The position numbers were made by a program, and so were the translations under genes. Source: Morella rubra (taxonomy: Eukaryota > Streptophyta > Magnoliopsida > Fagales > Myricaceae). From it: 64,000 bases of DNA. This document shows, one piece after another, positions 1-10,584 of this stretch. A model generated the notes under the pieces. It saw only the letters and a list, made by a program, of their open reading frames with translations. It had not been told where the DNA came from and did no database searches. The stretch lies in the NCBI GenBank assembly GCA_003952965.2, contig CM025854.1:26534715-26598714 (forward strand), read 5' to 3'. The stretch's first letter is position 1, and each line of letters starts with the position of its first letter.

Positions 1-1167
1 TGGGTTAGGTCGGTGGAGATCGTTCAGTTTTAGGATGCTTTTTGCTTGGGTGTGGTGTGACCGTGTGGTGAGTCAGAAGTCAAATATCTTTTTCGGGATG
101 CGTAGGGCCGGTAACGGACCATCATATGGATTACCATGTGAGGGGTCAATTGGTCATATCCCCAAGGAAATCTAGAGTGTCATTTTCTTCTAAGGACGAG
201 CAAAAATAACACGGGAATGGAGAAATATTATATCATATGCCAAACAAAAAAATTATTATAATAAACAGGCTCATTTGGTATGTACATAAAAAAAACATGT
301 GCATTTGGTATATAATTAAATAAAAAAACATATAGTTTTGCGTGTATATATCTATATATATTATATATATGCACACAGATCCTAGTAGTAAGCGGTTTGT
401 GGTGTAAAGAAATTGTGTCCTAACACATTTGATTCTGATTGACGACCCGAATTTTGACTTGAACAGTTTCTCCCAAAAAAACAAATGATTAGAGAGTTTG
501 GTAATGTGGGGTTACGTCTACCTTTTTCATTGCTAATATTATATTGGAAGAGAATTTAGAAGAATCCCAAACAGAATTTACTAATAAAATAGGAAGTATA
601 ATATTAATGGTTAGGTAGCTTTTATGGTACGTACCCTTGTTACCATGAATGTGGACTGGATTCATCTTTATTGCTGAAGATGATTGAGCTTTTCTTTTGG
701 TTTTAATGCTTTTAGTGTAATTATAAGCCCATAAAGGCTCTAATTAGCTAATAATACACGAAGATTAAAACTATTGATGCTATTTTTGGTAATTGGTAGT
801 ATTATCGCTATGATCTGAGTTCAGTGTTTGGGTCCTGTCTCTTCGGAAAACATTATAATCTGTTACAATTGTGGTCCACTAATTCCTTTACTAGAGATTC
901 ATGCATATATTTTTATATATACTACTCTAGAAAGAAAGAAAAAAAAAACCCTATGACTATACCAAATACTGATTAATTTAGGGCCTTTTAACAATATTAA
1001 ATGGAAATAGTTAAAAGTATAAAAATCTAAAATAATATAATCTAGTTCCTTAATGGCTAAATATGTGAATCTTCCTTTAATAAACAAATATTAACACATG
1101 TTAATCAAAACTAAAAACTACAAAAAGGAAGACGAAAAAAACTCTGTCACCTTGCAAAATAGATGGA

Positions 1168-1555
1168 CATGTTTGTTTGTAAAAGTATTATATAATACAA
1201 ATATATTCAATAAAATTTGCAAAACAAACATCCAAAATATCAAAAAATTATACACAAACACCAATACCTTTTATACAATCTTCAACAACTTTTTACACAA
1301 ACTCTAATGCATTAAAAAAAAATTATAACAAATCTTATTTTTCTATAATTTTTCACATAACTCCAATATTTTTTTATTAAACAATTACATCAAATCATCT
1401 TTCTCTATAACTTTTTACAAATTATAACAAAAATTAAAAATTTTTAAAAATTTTTTACCAACTTTTACACAAAAACCTATAAAACTTCAATCTACATAAA
1501 TATTAACAATTCTACAAAAATCTTAAAAATCTTACAATTTTTTACAAAACAAACA
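1168..1555. mobile_element. MITE-like inverted-repeat element
   Basis: The left end reads ATGTTTGTTTGTAAAAG and the right end, reverse-complemented, reads ATGTTTGTTTTGTAAAA, giving imperfect terminal inverted repeats. The interior is AT-rich and made of degenerate units of the type TTTTTACACAAACTC. There is no coding capacity. I could not identify a target-site duplication, so the exact ends are approximate. Confidence 0.5.
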
Positions 1556-1891
1556 TACCTTTTGTTTTGACTGAAGGATTGAGTCACACGACTTCTTAAT
1601 TATAATGAAATATGGTTGGGTAGCTCATGTAATTTGAACAAATTGATTTGGAATATTATGTTTGCCTTGGTATAAAATTGGAAATGATCGAAATTTTAAT
1701 TTATGATAATTGATAAAAAAAAAAAAGAGGAGAGAGAAAATATGAATGAATTTATTATAATAAAAATAGATGATTTAAGAGATAAAAACATTATTTATAA
1801 TTATTTTATTAAACTAAAATTTTGAGGCTTAAACAGCACTTTACATATCAGCCAACAGGTAAAAATTCAGGAGGGACCTACATTATTTCAA

Positions 1892-1917
1892 GGGGGCGGG
1901 CGGGGGGGGGGGGGGGG
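1892..1917 (+). repeat. G-rich tract, potential G-quadruplex
   Basis: A run of G interrupted by two single C bases lies about 105 bases upstream of the ELP5 start codon. A further GGGGG follows shortly after. Its length makes it prone to sequencing error. Confidence 0.7.
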
Positions 1918-2022
1918 AGAAAAGACTGGGGGCTCTTTGCAATTACCTTAATCTTCATGAAAGTAGGGTTTTAATCACTCTCTCAGAGCTACAGATTCCC
2001 AAATCCTCAGCAGTCCGCACCA

Positions 2023-5000
2023 ATGGCGGAATCCATTTCCAGAGCACTCAGGGACGGTGTGCTTGAGGGAGAGCACGCACCGGCTCTCACCATTAAGGAC
2101 TCCATAGCCTCACCTTTTGGGTTCGACGTCTTCACCCACATCCTCACCCAGCTCTCCTCCAACATTTTGGCGGGAAAATCGCAGTCACGGTAAGTTTGGT
2201 CTGTAAACACCGAAGTACGTTTTTTTTTCTGATCCTAAATTATCTGTTTGTTAAATTTGTCAGTGTCAATCTAATTGCAGTGGTCTCGTGCTCGTCGCTT
2301 TCTCTCGGAGCCCGTCGTTTTATGTAGAGTTGTTGAAGAGGAGAGGGATAGATGTCCCGTCGTCCCAAAAATGGTGAATCAGCTTTCACAGTCTGCAGGG
2401 TTTTATAACTTATGATTATTATTATTATTATCACTATTTATAGCCAGAATTTTACGGATTTATCATTGCCGTGCAAAGTTCCCGAATGTATACCTTATGT
2501 TGCCTGTAAATTGAACTCAAGTTCTTATTTTTATCAAATCGTTGTTGTTATTATTGACTTGGGGACTTTGAAACTCAAATATTGTTACAGGATTCAAATT
2601 TTGGACTGTTATACGGATCCTCTTGGTTGGAAGGAAAAGCTTGTGGAGCCAGGAAATAACGTGCGGATTTCTAACGAAGCTTCCATCGGAGTTTGTTTGT
2701 GTAAGACTGTGAAGGATATGGACAAGTTATTATCTTCGATTATCGAGCTGGGGAAAGGTATGGTTGTATACTACAGGAGTATCCCAGTGCATTTACGTAG
2801 TTGTTTCAGTGAAGTTATCTTTCATCTGCTGTCTTTCCTTAGTCGAGTCCGAAAATAGAGTGCATTTTATTGGTCCCTCGAGGAAGTGGTGACGGGGTGG
2901 GATTGTTTTGGAGTAAGTCTTAGCGTTTCTTTCATTTTCTCCGTGGGGGTAGGTCTTGGCTTTGAATGTAATCGATTACCAAGCGAAGGGTTTTATTTTT
3001 CCTCCTTTCATGTTATTGTTCTTTTTTGTCCCTTATCGTTGATTTCGTGGTGGTTTCTTTTTGGTTGCAGGTTTAGTGGGACAAGGCAGAGTTCGTTTTT
3101 GTGTTGCCATAGACTCGGTAATGATGGATTTTATTGTGTAAAATATGAGTATATATTCAAGTTGAGGTTTAGATGAAGTTCAAGCCAGCTGGTTGGTTAT
3201 AAATTGAGAATCGTACTTTCTCCGTCTTCTGTGTCCTTGTGGTAGTCAATATCATATGAGAAGTCTATGTATCTGGGTGATGCACGGAAACTTCCCTTTG
3301 AGTACCAAACATCTAAACTAGAAATTTGGATTCTAGGATGAACACATTGAGGAGTCCTGTCCTTTCTAAGGTTGTTCATGGAAACTTCCTCTTGATTTCC
3401 AGTGATCTGCAGTGAAACATTTAATGGAATACTTTTTCCAAGGAAAGTAAATGTCTTGGCGGCTAGTATGTCTTGTTTTATGGGATAAGTTGATGGGTTT
3501 CTTCCATTTCTTTAGTTGGATATGCACAGAAATGGCCAGTATGTGTGCTTCCAGTGCGTTGTCCAACTCAGCTGATTTGTATTTGACATCCTTTATCCTT
3601 TACTTTTAAATAAAAGTTGTAACAATCAGTTGTTTACATGGCTCTATATTAGGTTATAGTGCAACAGAATTTACATTCAATAAGTATCTTAATGTAATAT
3701 TGGTTTTCGTTTTATTGTTTTCATTACAATGTGTGTTACTTAGAACGATGCAACTTAAATAAGTCCCCTAAATTGACTAGTTTTGCTAAAACATTTGGCA
3801 TTAATTTAAAACTAAATGGGAAAGTAAAAATTATGGAGAGTCTACAGGTCTGTATTCAACATGTGCAAGTCCTCCGGATATTTTCTATACTTATTGTTGG
3901 GAGACTAGGAAAATCTTGGTTTTTGTTTTTCCTTTGTTGCAACTTCGTGGGAATTTAAATCAAGGGACTGTTAAATTTTTTTTTTTTTTTTTGGGTTAAG
4001 AATTTTGCAGGACATAGATTTTATAATGTCTATGCACTTATGCTGTAATGTTCACCTTAGATTCTGGCAATTATCTTGGTGGTCTATCTGCTTGTCTATG
4101 CCAGTAGCATTGATGTTTTTCTTTAACTCTGGCACTCTGCTGTATTCTTGCTCTGTTGATGTGTGTGTTGTGATCCATTGTTCTTACATTTATCAGGTAA
4201 ATGAGATCATAAGACACGCATCTATAGCATCGGTTGCAGGCCTTGTAAGCAACCTTCGTACAAATGGTACATACGTGTTTCATTCTGTCTTGATTGATTA
4301 CAATTTTCCGCTCTCACAAAGTCTTGTAATTATTGCAGTTTTAATCCTATCGCATCTACCGGAATATTCTTGTGCTGATTTATTGCTCTCTGTAATGCTG
4401 CAATTACATCTTCGATTCATAGAGTTAGGCTGCCACGTCTTCTTGGCTGCAAAATCAAAGAATTTAGTGGCTTTTCTGCACTAGTTGATATCTGATTTGT
4501 ACTTTAGATTGAACTAGGTATATATTGCACCAGAAATGGGTTACAGTCACCCTTCTGTTAGAAAAAAAAATTGATGCAAAAAAAAAAAAAAACAAAAATT
4601 GATGCATAAGGTCTGGTTTCAGTTTCTTGTAGTTTCAATATTTGTTTTTTGGTTTCAGATCAAGTGTCGAGTATCTTTTGGTTGTCACATTCAGACCTCC
4701 ACGAAGACAGGGTCACTGCTGTTCTTGAATATATGTCCTCTATGGTGGCTAGTATAGAACCATTAAATGCAACTGGACAGAGATACGATAGGGAGAACCT
4801 TTCTCTAACTGAACATAATTGTTGGAAAGGGAAGCTTCTAGTCCGGTTGAAGCGCAGAAATGGACGTGTTCGAGTGATGGTGATCTCTCTCCCTTCCCTC
4901 TCTCTGGAAGAGTCTGCACTTATTTACAAGGCAGAAAGCTGACATATTCTTATTTGTATCCAGTCTGAAGAATTTCATGTTGAACAATCAGTCATTAAAT

Positions 5001-5588
5001 TTACGTCCCTTTCATCCAGAGATGAGATATTAAATCGAAGCCTTTTGCCAGAGGTCAGTTGTGTAGCTTTATCGTGACAAGTTTTAATTGAAGTTTCCCC
5101 CCCTCCCTTTCACCCTCTCTTTCACAGACACACTCTCGCACTAGGCACTCAACAATCCATAAACAGATTCAGGAGATCTCTTCTAATTAATCCTGTTACT
5201 CCTATCTTCTCCCTGTCGCTTTTTGATCTGTCTCTGGTGCCATCAACAGGTGCAATTCAGTCTACAGTTGTCAGAGAAGGAGCAAATCGATAGGGCTAAA
5301 GTCATTCTTCCTTTTGAGCACCAGGGTATGGAACCAGGGATGTGTATCCCATCTGTGTATGCGTGTGTTTTGTAATGACTTCTGCTTGTTTCAGGACATG
5401 ATAAACACATACAAATTTATGATGGTCGGAGATCTCTTATGGATAGCAAGAACGAGACAGGACCTGTTTCAACTGGATTATCACAAACAAATGAGAGTTG
5501 TGGCAAGGGAGAGATAGTATACTTTCGTGATTCGGATGATGAGAGGCCAGATTCTGACGAGGACCCTGATGATGATCTGGATATATAA
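2023..5588 (+). CDS. ELP5: Elongator complex protein 5 (ELP5), nine exons, intact
   Basis: Spliced model: 2023-2189, 2281-2373, 2591-2757, 3071-3117, 4197-4266, 4659-4879, 4964-5053, 5250-5325, 5395-5588. All introns are GT..AG and phases agree, giving 374 residues, about the plant ELP5 length. The protein begins [12 protein letters not shown] and has the typical blocks [51 protein letters not shown] and [14 protein letters not shown], and ends in the acidic tail [22 protein letters not shown]5 belongs to the ELP4-ELP5-ELP6 subcomplex of Elongator, which has a RecA-like fold and assists wobble-uridine tRNA modification. Exons 5-9 lie inside tandem unit A and are copied, broken, in unit B. Only this copy has exons 1-4, so it should be the functional one. 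Confidence 0.93.
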
Positions 5589-5678
5589 TGGTATGCTCAC
5601 CTTTCTTGATCTGGGCCATAAGTGTCACATGTTGCTAAAATTTTACCTTCTTGTGAGTTATGAATGAAACGATCTTTT

Positions 5679-5934
5679 ATGATCGGACTGGAGTGGAGTG
5701 GGACATCGAGCCTTTTATTCTATCTGTCAGGGATTGTCTTGATAAGAACCAGTAGTTTCAACCATGTGAAGAGGGAGCTCAATTTTGCGGCGATTATGGG
5801 CGGTTGATGAGGATTTTGTGGGTGTGATTCCCATTCATTGTATTCCGGGGGCCATGCCATTTTGTCTTCTGATTCCTTTTGTCTTTCGTACTTTCTAGCT
5901 TTAAGTTTGTTTGTCAAGAAAAAATAAAATAAAA
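5679..5934 (+). mobile_element. 5'-truncated LINE fragment with target-site duplication
   Basis: The fragment lies between two copies of AATGAAACGATCTTTT (5663-5678 and 5935-5950), a 16-bp target-site duplication. Its 3' end is an A-rich tail (AAAAAATAAAATAAAAA). It encodes the last part of a LINE RNase H domain. In the unit B copy this reads HVKRDLNFAAHNLAKWAVDE; in A an internal 19-base deletion removes part of that motif. It is a dead-on-arrival insertion about 90 bases after the ELP5 stop codon. It is also in unit B, so it predates the duplication. Confidence 0.9.
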
Positions 5935-6886
5935 AATGAAACGATCTTTTGCTGTTTAACTATACAATCTCCATGCCAATTTGACCTTTTTGCATTTTGA
6001 TTCAATGGGTGCTTTTTTTGTATGAATGCCACTCTAGGCTTCTTTGTTGAATAATAGTGACATCATGTTATAGAAATAACCTTTTTCTAAACATTTCTGA
6101 TTTTTTTGGGATTTCTTCCCAACCCCCCAAAAAGAATCTTTTTGCCTCTATAATCGTTTATTTCAACTATTTGACAGTGGATGCTTAGAAGTTGCCGGAT
6201 TGAACAAGGCAAATTATGGACGCTATCTATTCTCAATCAACCCCCAATGCAATGAGCGGAGAATCTCGTGCTTCACCTAGACTGGGGCCTGGGGGCTTGA
6301 TAACGAGTGTAGTGAAAAGTTTATTCAGAAGAGAGGTTACGATTTAGTGGAGGGCCTGCGGATGGAAATTTTTTTTACTTCTGATTTGTTGTGCCTCTAT
6401 CCATGACTATGGAATGAATTCATAGCCATGGGATTGCATGAATTGCTATCGAACCTCTTTATGGCGATGTATACTGTTTGGATGATCCACCTTTTCTTCT
6501 TTTCTCTCTATTTTTAACTTCTTGAGGTCAATTGGGGGAGTAGGGGTTGTCAAACCTTCGTATTGCGGTAAAGGGGGCGTCATGATGCGGTGCGACAAGG
6601 GACATCAACGGCGCGTTTCCGAGGAAAACGCGTGAAAGCGTTATGCTTTTTCTAAAATATACGATCTTCCGGAAGCGAGAGGCAACGAAGAAGGTCGAGA
6701 AGGCAGTCGTACAGCCGCGTTTGGTTGTTGCAAGAAAATCGGAAATCTGTTGGTACGTTTCAGAAAAAGAAAAATCTACTTTTATGTCAATTTTCCAGGA
6801 AGCTACCTACCCCAAAAAATAGGCTTTCCAGAAACTCGCATGCTAATTCCGTTGCTCCCTAGTTGTCAGACAAATACTCCTAACGA

Positions 6887-6894
6887 TATAAATA
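6887..6894 (+). promoter_or_regulatory. TATA box of LEA_2 gene A
   Basis: TATAAATA lies 133 bases before the start-codon region at 7027. The same motif sits in the same place in unit B. Placement suits a plant core promoter with a leader of roughly 100 bases. Confidence 0.6.
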
Positions 6895-7026
6895 GAATCC
6901 CAGAGTACCAGACCGGCAATATCTCTGCACGGACAGCTACTTTCAATTCTAAACTCCTTTCAGGCTTTCAGCAAGGAACAGCGACAAAGAAACACTTCCT
7001 TCTATTCCCCATTCCAAGAGAAGAAA

Positions 7027-7677
7027 ATGGTGGATCAGAAAATGAACACGCAGGTGTTCCCCTTGACAGCAGTAAATCAGTCGACAAAAAGCTGTGAAGA
7101 ATCGGCCACATCGCAATCCGATCAGGACCTCCAACGAAAGAAAAGGATCAAGTGGGCTATATACATAGTTGCATTTCTTGTGTTTCAGATACTAGTCATC
7201 ACGGCGTTTTCACTCACTGTGATGCGTTTTAAGAACCCAAAGGTCAGGTTGGGCGAATTCACGGTCCAAAACTTGACCGCCGGCACCCAGACATCACCTT
7301 CCTTTGACATGAACATCGCAGCTCAAGTAAAGATCAAGAACACAAACTTTGGTCCCTACAAATACGATAGCACAAACGCCACGTTCGTGTACCGGGGTTT
7401 GACAGTGGGGAAGGCCACAATTCCAAAGGGTAAGGCCGGGATGCTTTCGACCAAAAAAGTTAGCGTCACTGTTAATGTGAATTCAGATGCCCTGCCGAAC
7501 ACCTCGAGTCTTGGAAGTGACTTCAACGGCGGGGTCCTGACGCTGAACAGCCATGCCAAGCTTAATGGTAAAGTGACATTGATGTTGGTGATGAAGAAGA
7601 AGAAGTCCCCGGAAATGAACTGCACCATGACCATCAATTTGTCAACGAAGGCGGTCCAAGCTTTGAATTGCAAGTGA
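7027..7677 (+). CDS. LEA_2 / NHL-type membrane-anchored protein, copy A
   Basis: A single-exon gene of 216 residues. A short polar N-terminus (1-41, ending in the basic QRKKRIK) precedes one membrane segment (about 42-64, WAIYIVAFLVFQILVITAFS). The rest is an LEA_2 domain with the family pattern NPKVRLGEFTVQNL, IKNTNFGPYKYDST and SVTVNVNSDAL. These proteins are type II membrane proteins with a beta-sandwich domain, related to NDR1/HIN1-like proteins; the precise role of this one is unknown. Start chosen at the first ATG after the TATA box. It is about 93% identical to copy B at 15665-16315, and both reading frames are open. Confidence 0.88.
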   Translation: MVDQKMNTQVFPLTAVNQSTKSCEESATSQSDQDLQRKKRIKWAIYIVAFLVFQILVITAFSLTVMRFKNPKVRLGEFTVQNLTAGTQTSPSFDMNIAAQVKIKNTNFGPYKYDSTNATFVYRGLTVGKATIPKGKAGMLSTKKVSVTVNVNSDALPNTSSLGSDFNGGVLTLNSHAKLNGKVTLMLVMKKKKSPEMNCTMTINLSTKAVQALNCK

Positions 7678-7939
7678 ACATGTATATATATAAAAGCTTA
7701 TTATTAATATATTATTTGTTATTTGAATTGCTGTGGCTTTGTTGGCGGGTGAGACTTGGAGCTGGTTTTCATCAATCTATATAACCGCCAAGATTTTGAA
7801 GCAATTCTATGATACAAGTCCTGAACAATTCTTCCACATCTAATTTCAGAGTAGTTTCTAAAGCACCAGCACATTTTCATTCGGCAGGTCAAATACATAG
7901 ACCTTTTAGACGATGAATTAGTATAGAATGGGACGAGGA

Positions 7940-8262
7940 GGATAGTGGACGATCGTCAAAATTAGCTATATCTGATAGGAAATAAAGGGAAAGCTACGAC
8001 GTGCACGTAGGCACTGTTGGTGGCGTGGGGCCTTTATTATTATTGTGCAATTTAAATTTAGGTGTTGATCTTCCTCCTCGTTCTGCTGCTTCTGTTTGGC
8101 ACGGGTGGTCGTCAAAATATGAAAGCTATATCTGATTTTAGGAAATAAAGGTCACAATAATTTGAAAGCTACGAACGTGCACGTACCTGCGCACTGTTGG
8201 TGGCGTGGGGTTCCTTCAATTTCCTTTATTATTATTGTGCAATTTAAATTTAGGTGTTGCTA
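7940..8262 (+). repeat. Local direct duplication with a deletion-rich first copy
   Basis: The 8100-8262 segment (GTCGTCAAAATATGAAAGC to TTTAAATTTAGGTGTTG) is preceded at about 7940-8070 by a shorter version lacking several small blocks but otherwise almost identical. Unit B has only one copy (about 16545-16715). See findings. Confidence 0.8.
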
Positions 8263-8813
8263 TCTAAACGTCACCGTATGATTTGAGCACTACACAACTC
8301 TTGACGAATCAATTTAGGCTGCTAATTAATTAGCAACTATATATTTTACTTTAACTTTTGCTGTTTAAATTCTTATTCGAATATCCTTCTAGCTAGCAAA
8401 GCATATTCTATATCTTATTGTGAGTATTTGTTAATATATATTTTTGAATTATAATATATGTTAATAGCCCGGACACCCGGTTATGTAAAAAAAAAAATTT
8501 ATTATTTTAACACATCTATAAGTATCTAAGCAATGAATACGCACGAGCAGAAATTAGAGAAATACTCTCATCTCTCTCTATTTTCTCTAAAACCCTATCT
8601 TGTGACTCTCTACATCGCCGCCACCGCTCAGGTCGGTGGGACGAGCCTTAACTCCTTTGTCGACTAACTTCTCTCTGTCCCGATATGCGATTTATTTCGT
8701 GAATATATTTTCTTCTTCATTCGTATACTTTATTGTTATTTCTTATTTTGTCTCAAGGAATTCACACTAAAATTTGAAGTCATCTAGGAGTTATTACCGT
8801 CTATGCGACTTAG

Positions 8814-9001
8814 GTATTGTTCGGTTTTTTTGAATTTTTAGGATTATTTTGAATCTTCACAATATAAAAAATTTTACAACCAAACATCATTTTTAACACT
8901 ACATAAAAATAAATACAACACGCATACCAATAAAATTAACATTATTTAAAAATTTTCAAAACACAAAAAAATTCTCAAAATTCACTATAACCGAATATCT
9001 T
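8814..9001. mobile_element. MITE present in unit A only (family member also at 29655)
   Basis: A 188-bp AT-rich insertion with terminal inverted repeats starting around TTCGGTTTTTTTGAATTTT and its imperfect complement. CTTAG flanks both sides. Unit B has an uninterrupted CTAAG at the equivalent place (about 17220). A 3-bp TTA duplication within CTTAG would fit PIF/Harbinger-type (Tourist-like) elements; superfamily is an inference. Confidence 0.8.
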
Positions 9002-9339
9002 CTTAGATTTCTTTTCCTCGCCTCTTAATCTATTGCGCTACATATGATCGCCGACGATGTCCTTGGCTTGTGTTGGTGCTTGTGCTTACGTGTGCGTGAA
9101 TTCCACGCGCTTCTCCTTTTTTAATTGTACTTTTTAATACTTTTTTTTTTCCTCTAAATATAATCATTAATGTTCACTCCTTCATTGTTATAATCCCTTT
9201 TTTTATCGGGGACAGATCTGTTCGAATATAATATTCATAGATCTCGTAATATTTGTGATGGAAAATTCTTTCAACCATAAGAAAAGTTATGAAGCCATTC
9301 TTACCCACACCCCTAGTAAGCCCCCATTTTCTGCAATCT

Positions 9340-10064
9340 TTTTTTTTTTTTTTTTTCGTAAGTCAAGTTTCATAAAATGAAACCAAAGCAAGCTACAACC
9401 AGGTCAAAAATAAATTGGCAAGATCCCAAAGGAGATCAGAGAAACTATTATATACTTCATACTAGGCAGTAAGAGCGGTAGACAAAGCTACATGAACTTA
9501 GACTAGTTAGTAGATACAGCGCCACGACCTGAACACAGTAAGACCCAACAAAGGGCTAGAAAAGATCCATAAGGGATTAGAAGAGCCCACCCAGGAGCAG
9601 GATACAACAAAGAAAAGAAACTAACAAGGCCAAGCAAGGCCAACACAACCAACAGCAAAAGACAAGAAACACAAGCCAAAAAATGGAATAAGCAAACCAC
9701 CACATGCGAGTGGAGAGACCAAACACTGACGACCTATGCATCGCTGGAAAATCACCGAGAACAAGGAGAAACTGACGTGCACGTGGGGTGCGTGAGATGC
9801 CAAGTGCCACCCAATGGAGGCCAGACCGGAGCGTTTGAGTTCGCTGGAGGAGCAGAAGGCATCTGGCTAGGCTGTGTCCACCGATGATGCACAGGAACAC
9901 CGAAATCTAACCTTCAAGATTTCGAGCCAAAAGAGACAAGGAGAGGGAGAGGAAGAAGAAAAAAGACCAAAGAAGAGGGGGAGAGAGGGGAGAGAAGGGG
10001 AGGAGGGCTACGGGAAGAGCCGGAGCTCCTCCCGCTACCGAAAAACAATGGAGAAAGGGGGGCT
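9340..10064 (-). mobile_element. Non-autonomous LINE-like retroelement, antisense, unit A only
   Basis: This ~725-bp insertion is absent from the equivalent site in unit B (about 17578). It opens on the plus strand with a long T tract, that is, a poly(A) tail on the minus strand preceded by TTTCATTTTATGAAACTTG, a plant LINE-like 3' end. The opposite end is GC-rich and rich in CTCC, like a 5' untranslated region. No reverse transcriptase is encoded, so it looks internally deleted. The target-site duplication is lost in T-rich flanks. The open frames over it are low-complexity and not credible genes. Confidence 0.6.
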
Positions 10065-10226
10065 AGTGTTTTTCTTCTTGTTCATTATTTCTTTGTTGTT
10101 GCAGGGAAGGTTTCTCAAGTCAAAAGAGACTACGTGTTTAATTAATTGTATTAAGTTTAATCTCACGAATTGTACTTTCTCTGTCTTCTGTCCTTGTGGT
10201 AGTCAATATCATATGAGAAGTCTATG

Positions 10227-10424
10227 GCTGTGTTTGGATTGATCTCAAAATCGTTTTACAATAATTTTTTTTTTATCAATTTCAATACATTTTCACCAAT
10301 CTCAATAATTTTTTACAAATTTCAACAACTTTAATACATTTTTCACCAATTTCAAAAGAATCTACACTACTTCAAAAAAAGAAACAAATAAAAAACTGTT
10401 TTGAGATCTAAACCAAACATAAGC
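10227..10424. mobile_element. MITE, unit B only
   Basis: The ends are inverted repeats: GCTGTGTTTGGATTGATCTC on the left, and the right end reverse-complemented reads GCTTATGTTTGGTTTAGATC. Unit A has continuous TCTATGTATCTGGG at this site. The TGTTTGG-type terminus is common in plant Tourist/PIF-like MITEs. Flanks read TATG and TTTG, so the target duplication is uncertain. The interior is AT-rich with repeated TTTTACAAATTTCAACAA-like blocks. Confidence 0.8.
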
Positions 10425-10584
10425 TTTGTATCTGGGTGATGCGTGGAAACTTCCCTTTGAGTACCAAACATCTAAACTATAAATTTGGATTCTAGGATGA
10501 ACACATTGAGGAGTCCTGTCCTTTTCTAAGGTTGTGCATGGAAACTTCCTCTTGATTTCCAGTGATTTGCAGCGAAATATTTAA

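Larger units (their letters stand above)
1..2022. other. AT-rich intergenic DNA upstream of ELP5
   Basis: No supportable gene. ORFs here are short, AT-rich and resemble nothing known to me. The stretch holds an inverted-repeat element (1168-1555) and a long G tract (1892-1917). The last ~100 bases before the ELP5 start codon are the likely promoter and leader; I see no clear TATA box there. Confidence 0.7.
5589..7026. other. Spacer between ELP5 and LEA_2 gene (unit A)
   Basis: ELP5 3' flank, a truncated LINE (5679-5934), then the LEA_2 promoter and leader. The stretch from about 6180 to 7026 is conserved in unit B (about 14890-15664) with scattered substitutions and small indels. I see no further gene. 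Confidence 0.7.
7678..9339. other. LEA_2 copy A 3' flank, non-coding
   Basis: AT-rich DNA without a supportable gene. It contains a local direct duplication (7940-8262) and a MITE (8814-9001). Most of it matches 16316-17580 in unit B. Confidence 0.7.
3210..10170 (+). repeat. Tandem duplication, unit A
   Basis: Similarity to unit B begins at about 3210 (ATCGTACTTTCTC, matched at 10170) and runs to about 10170. The unit carries the second half of ELP5, a truncated LINE, an LEA_2 gene and its 3' flank. Unit A alone contains a MITE (8814-9001) and a LINE-like insertion (about 9340-10064). Where unit B carries extra elements, A shows the uninterrupted sequence. The A/B junction sits at a shared AAT. 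Confidence 0.88.

Noticed and set aside
9577..9900. 107-residue hydrophobic minus-strand ORF
   Set aside because: Falls inside the LINE-like insertion; Leu/Cys/Trp-rich low-complexity translation, absent from unit B.
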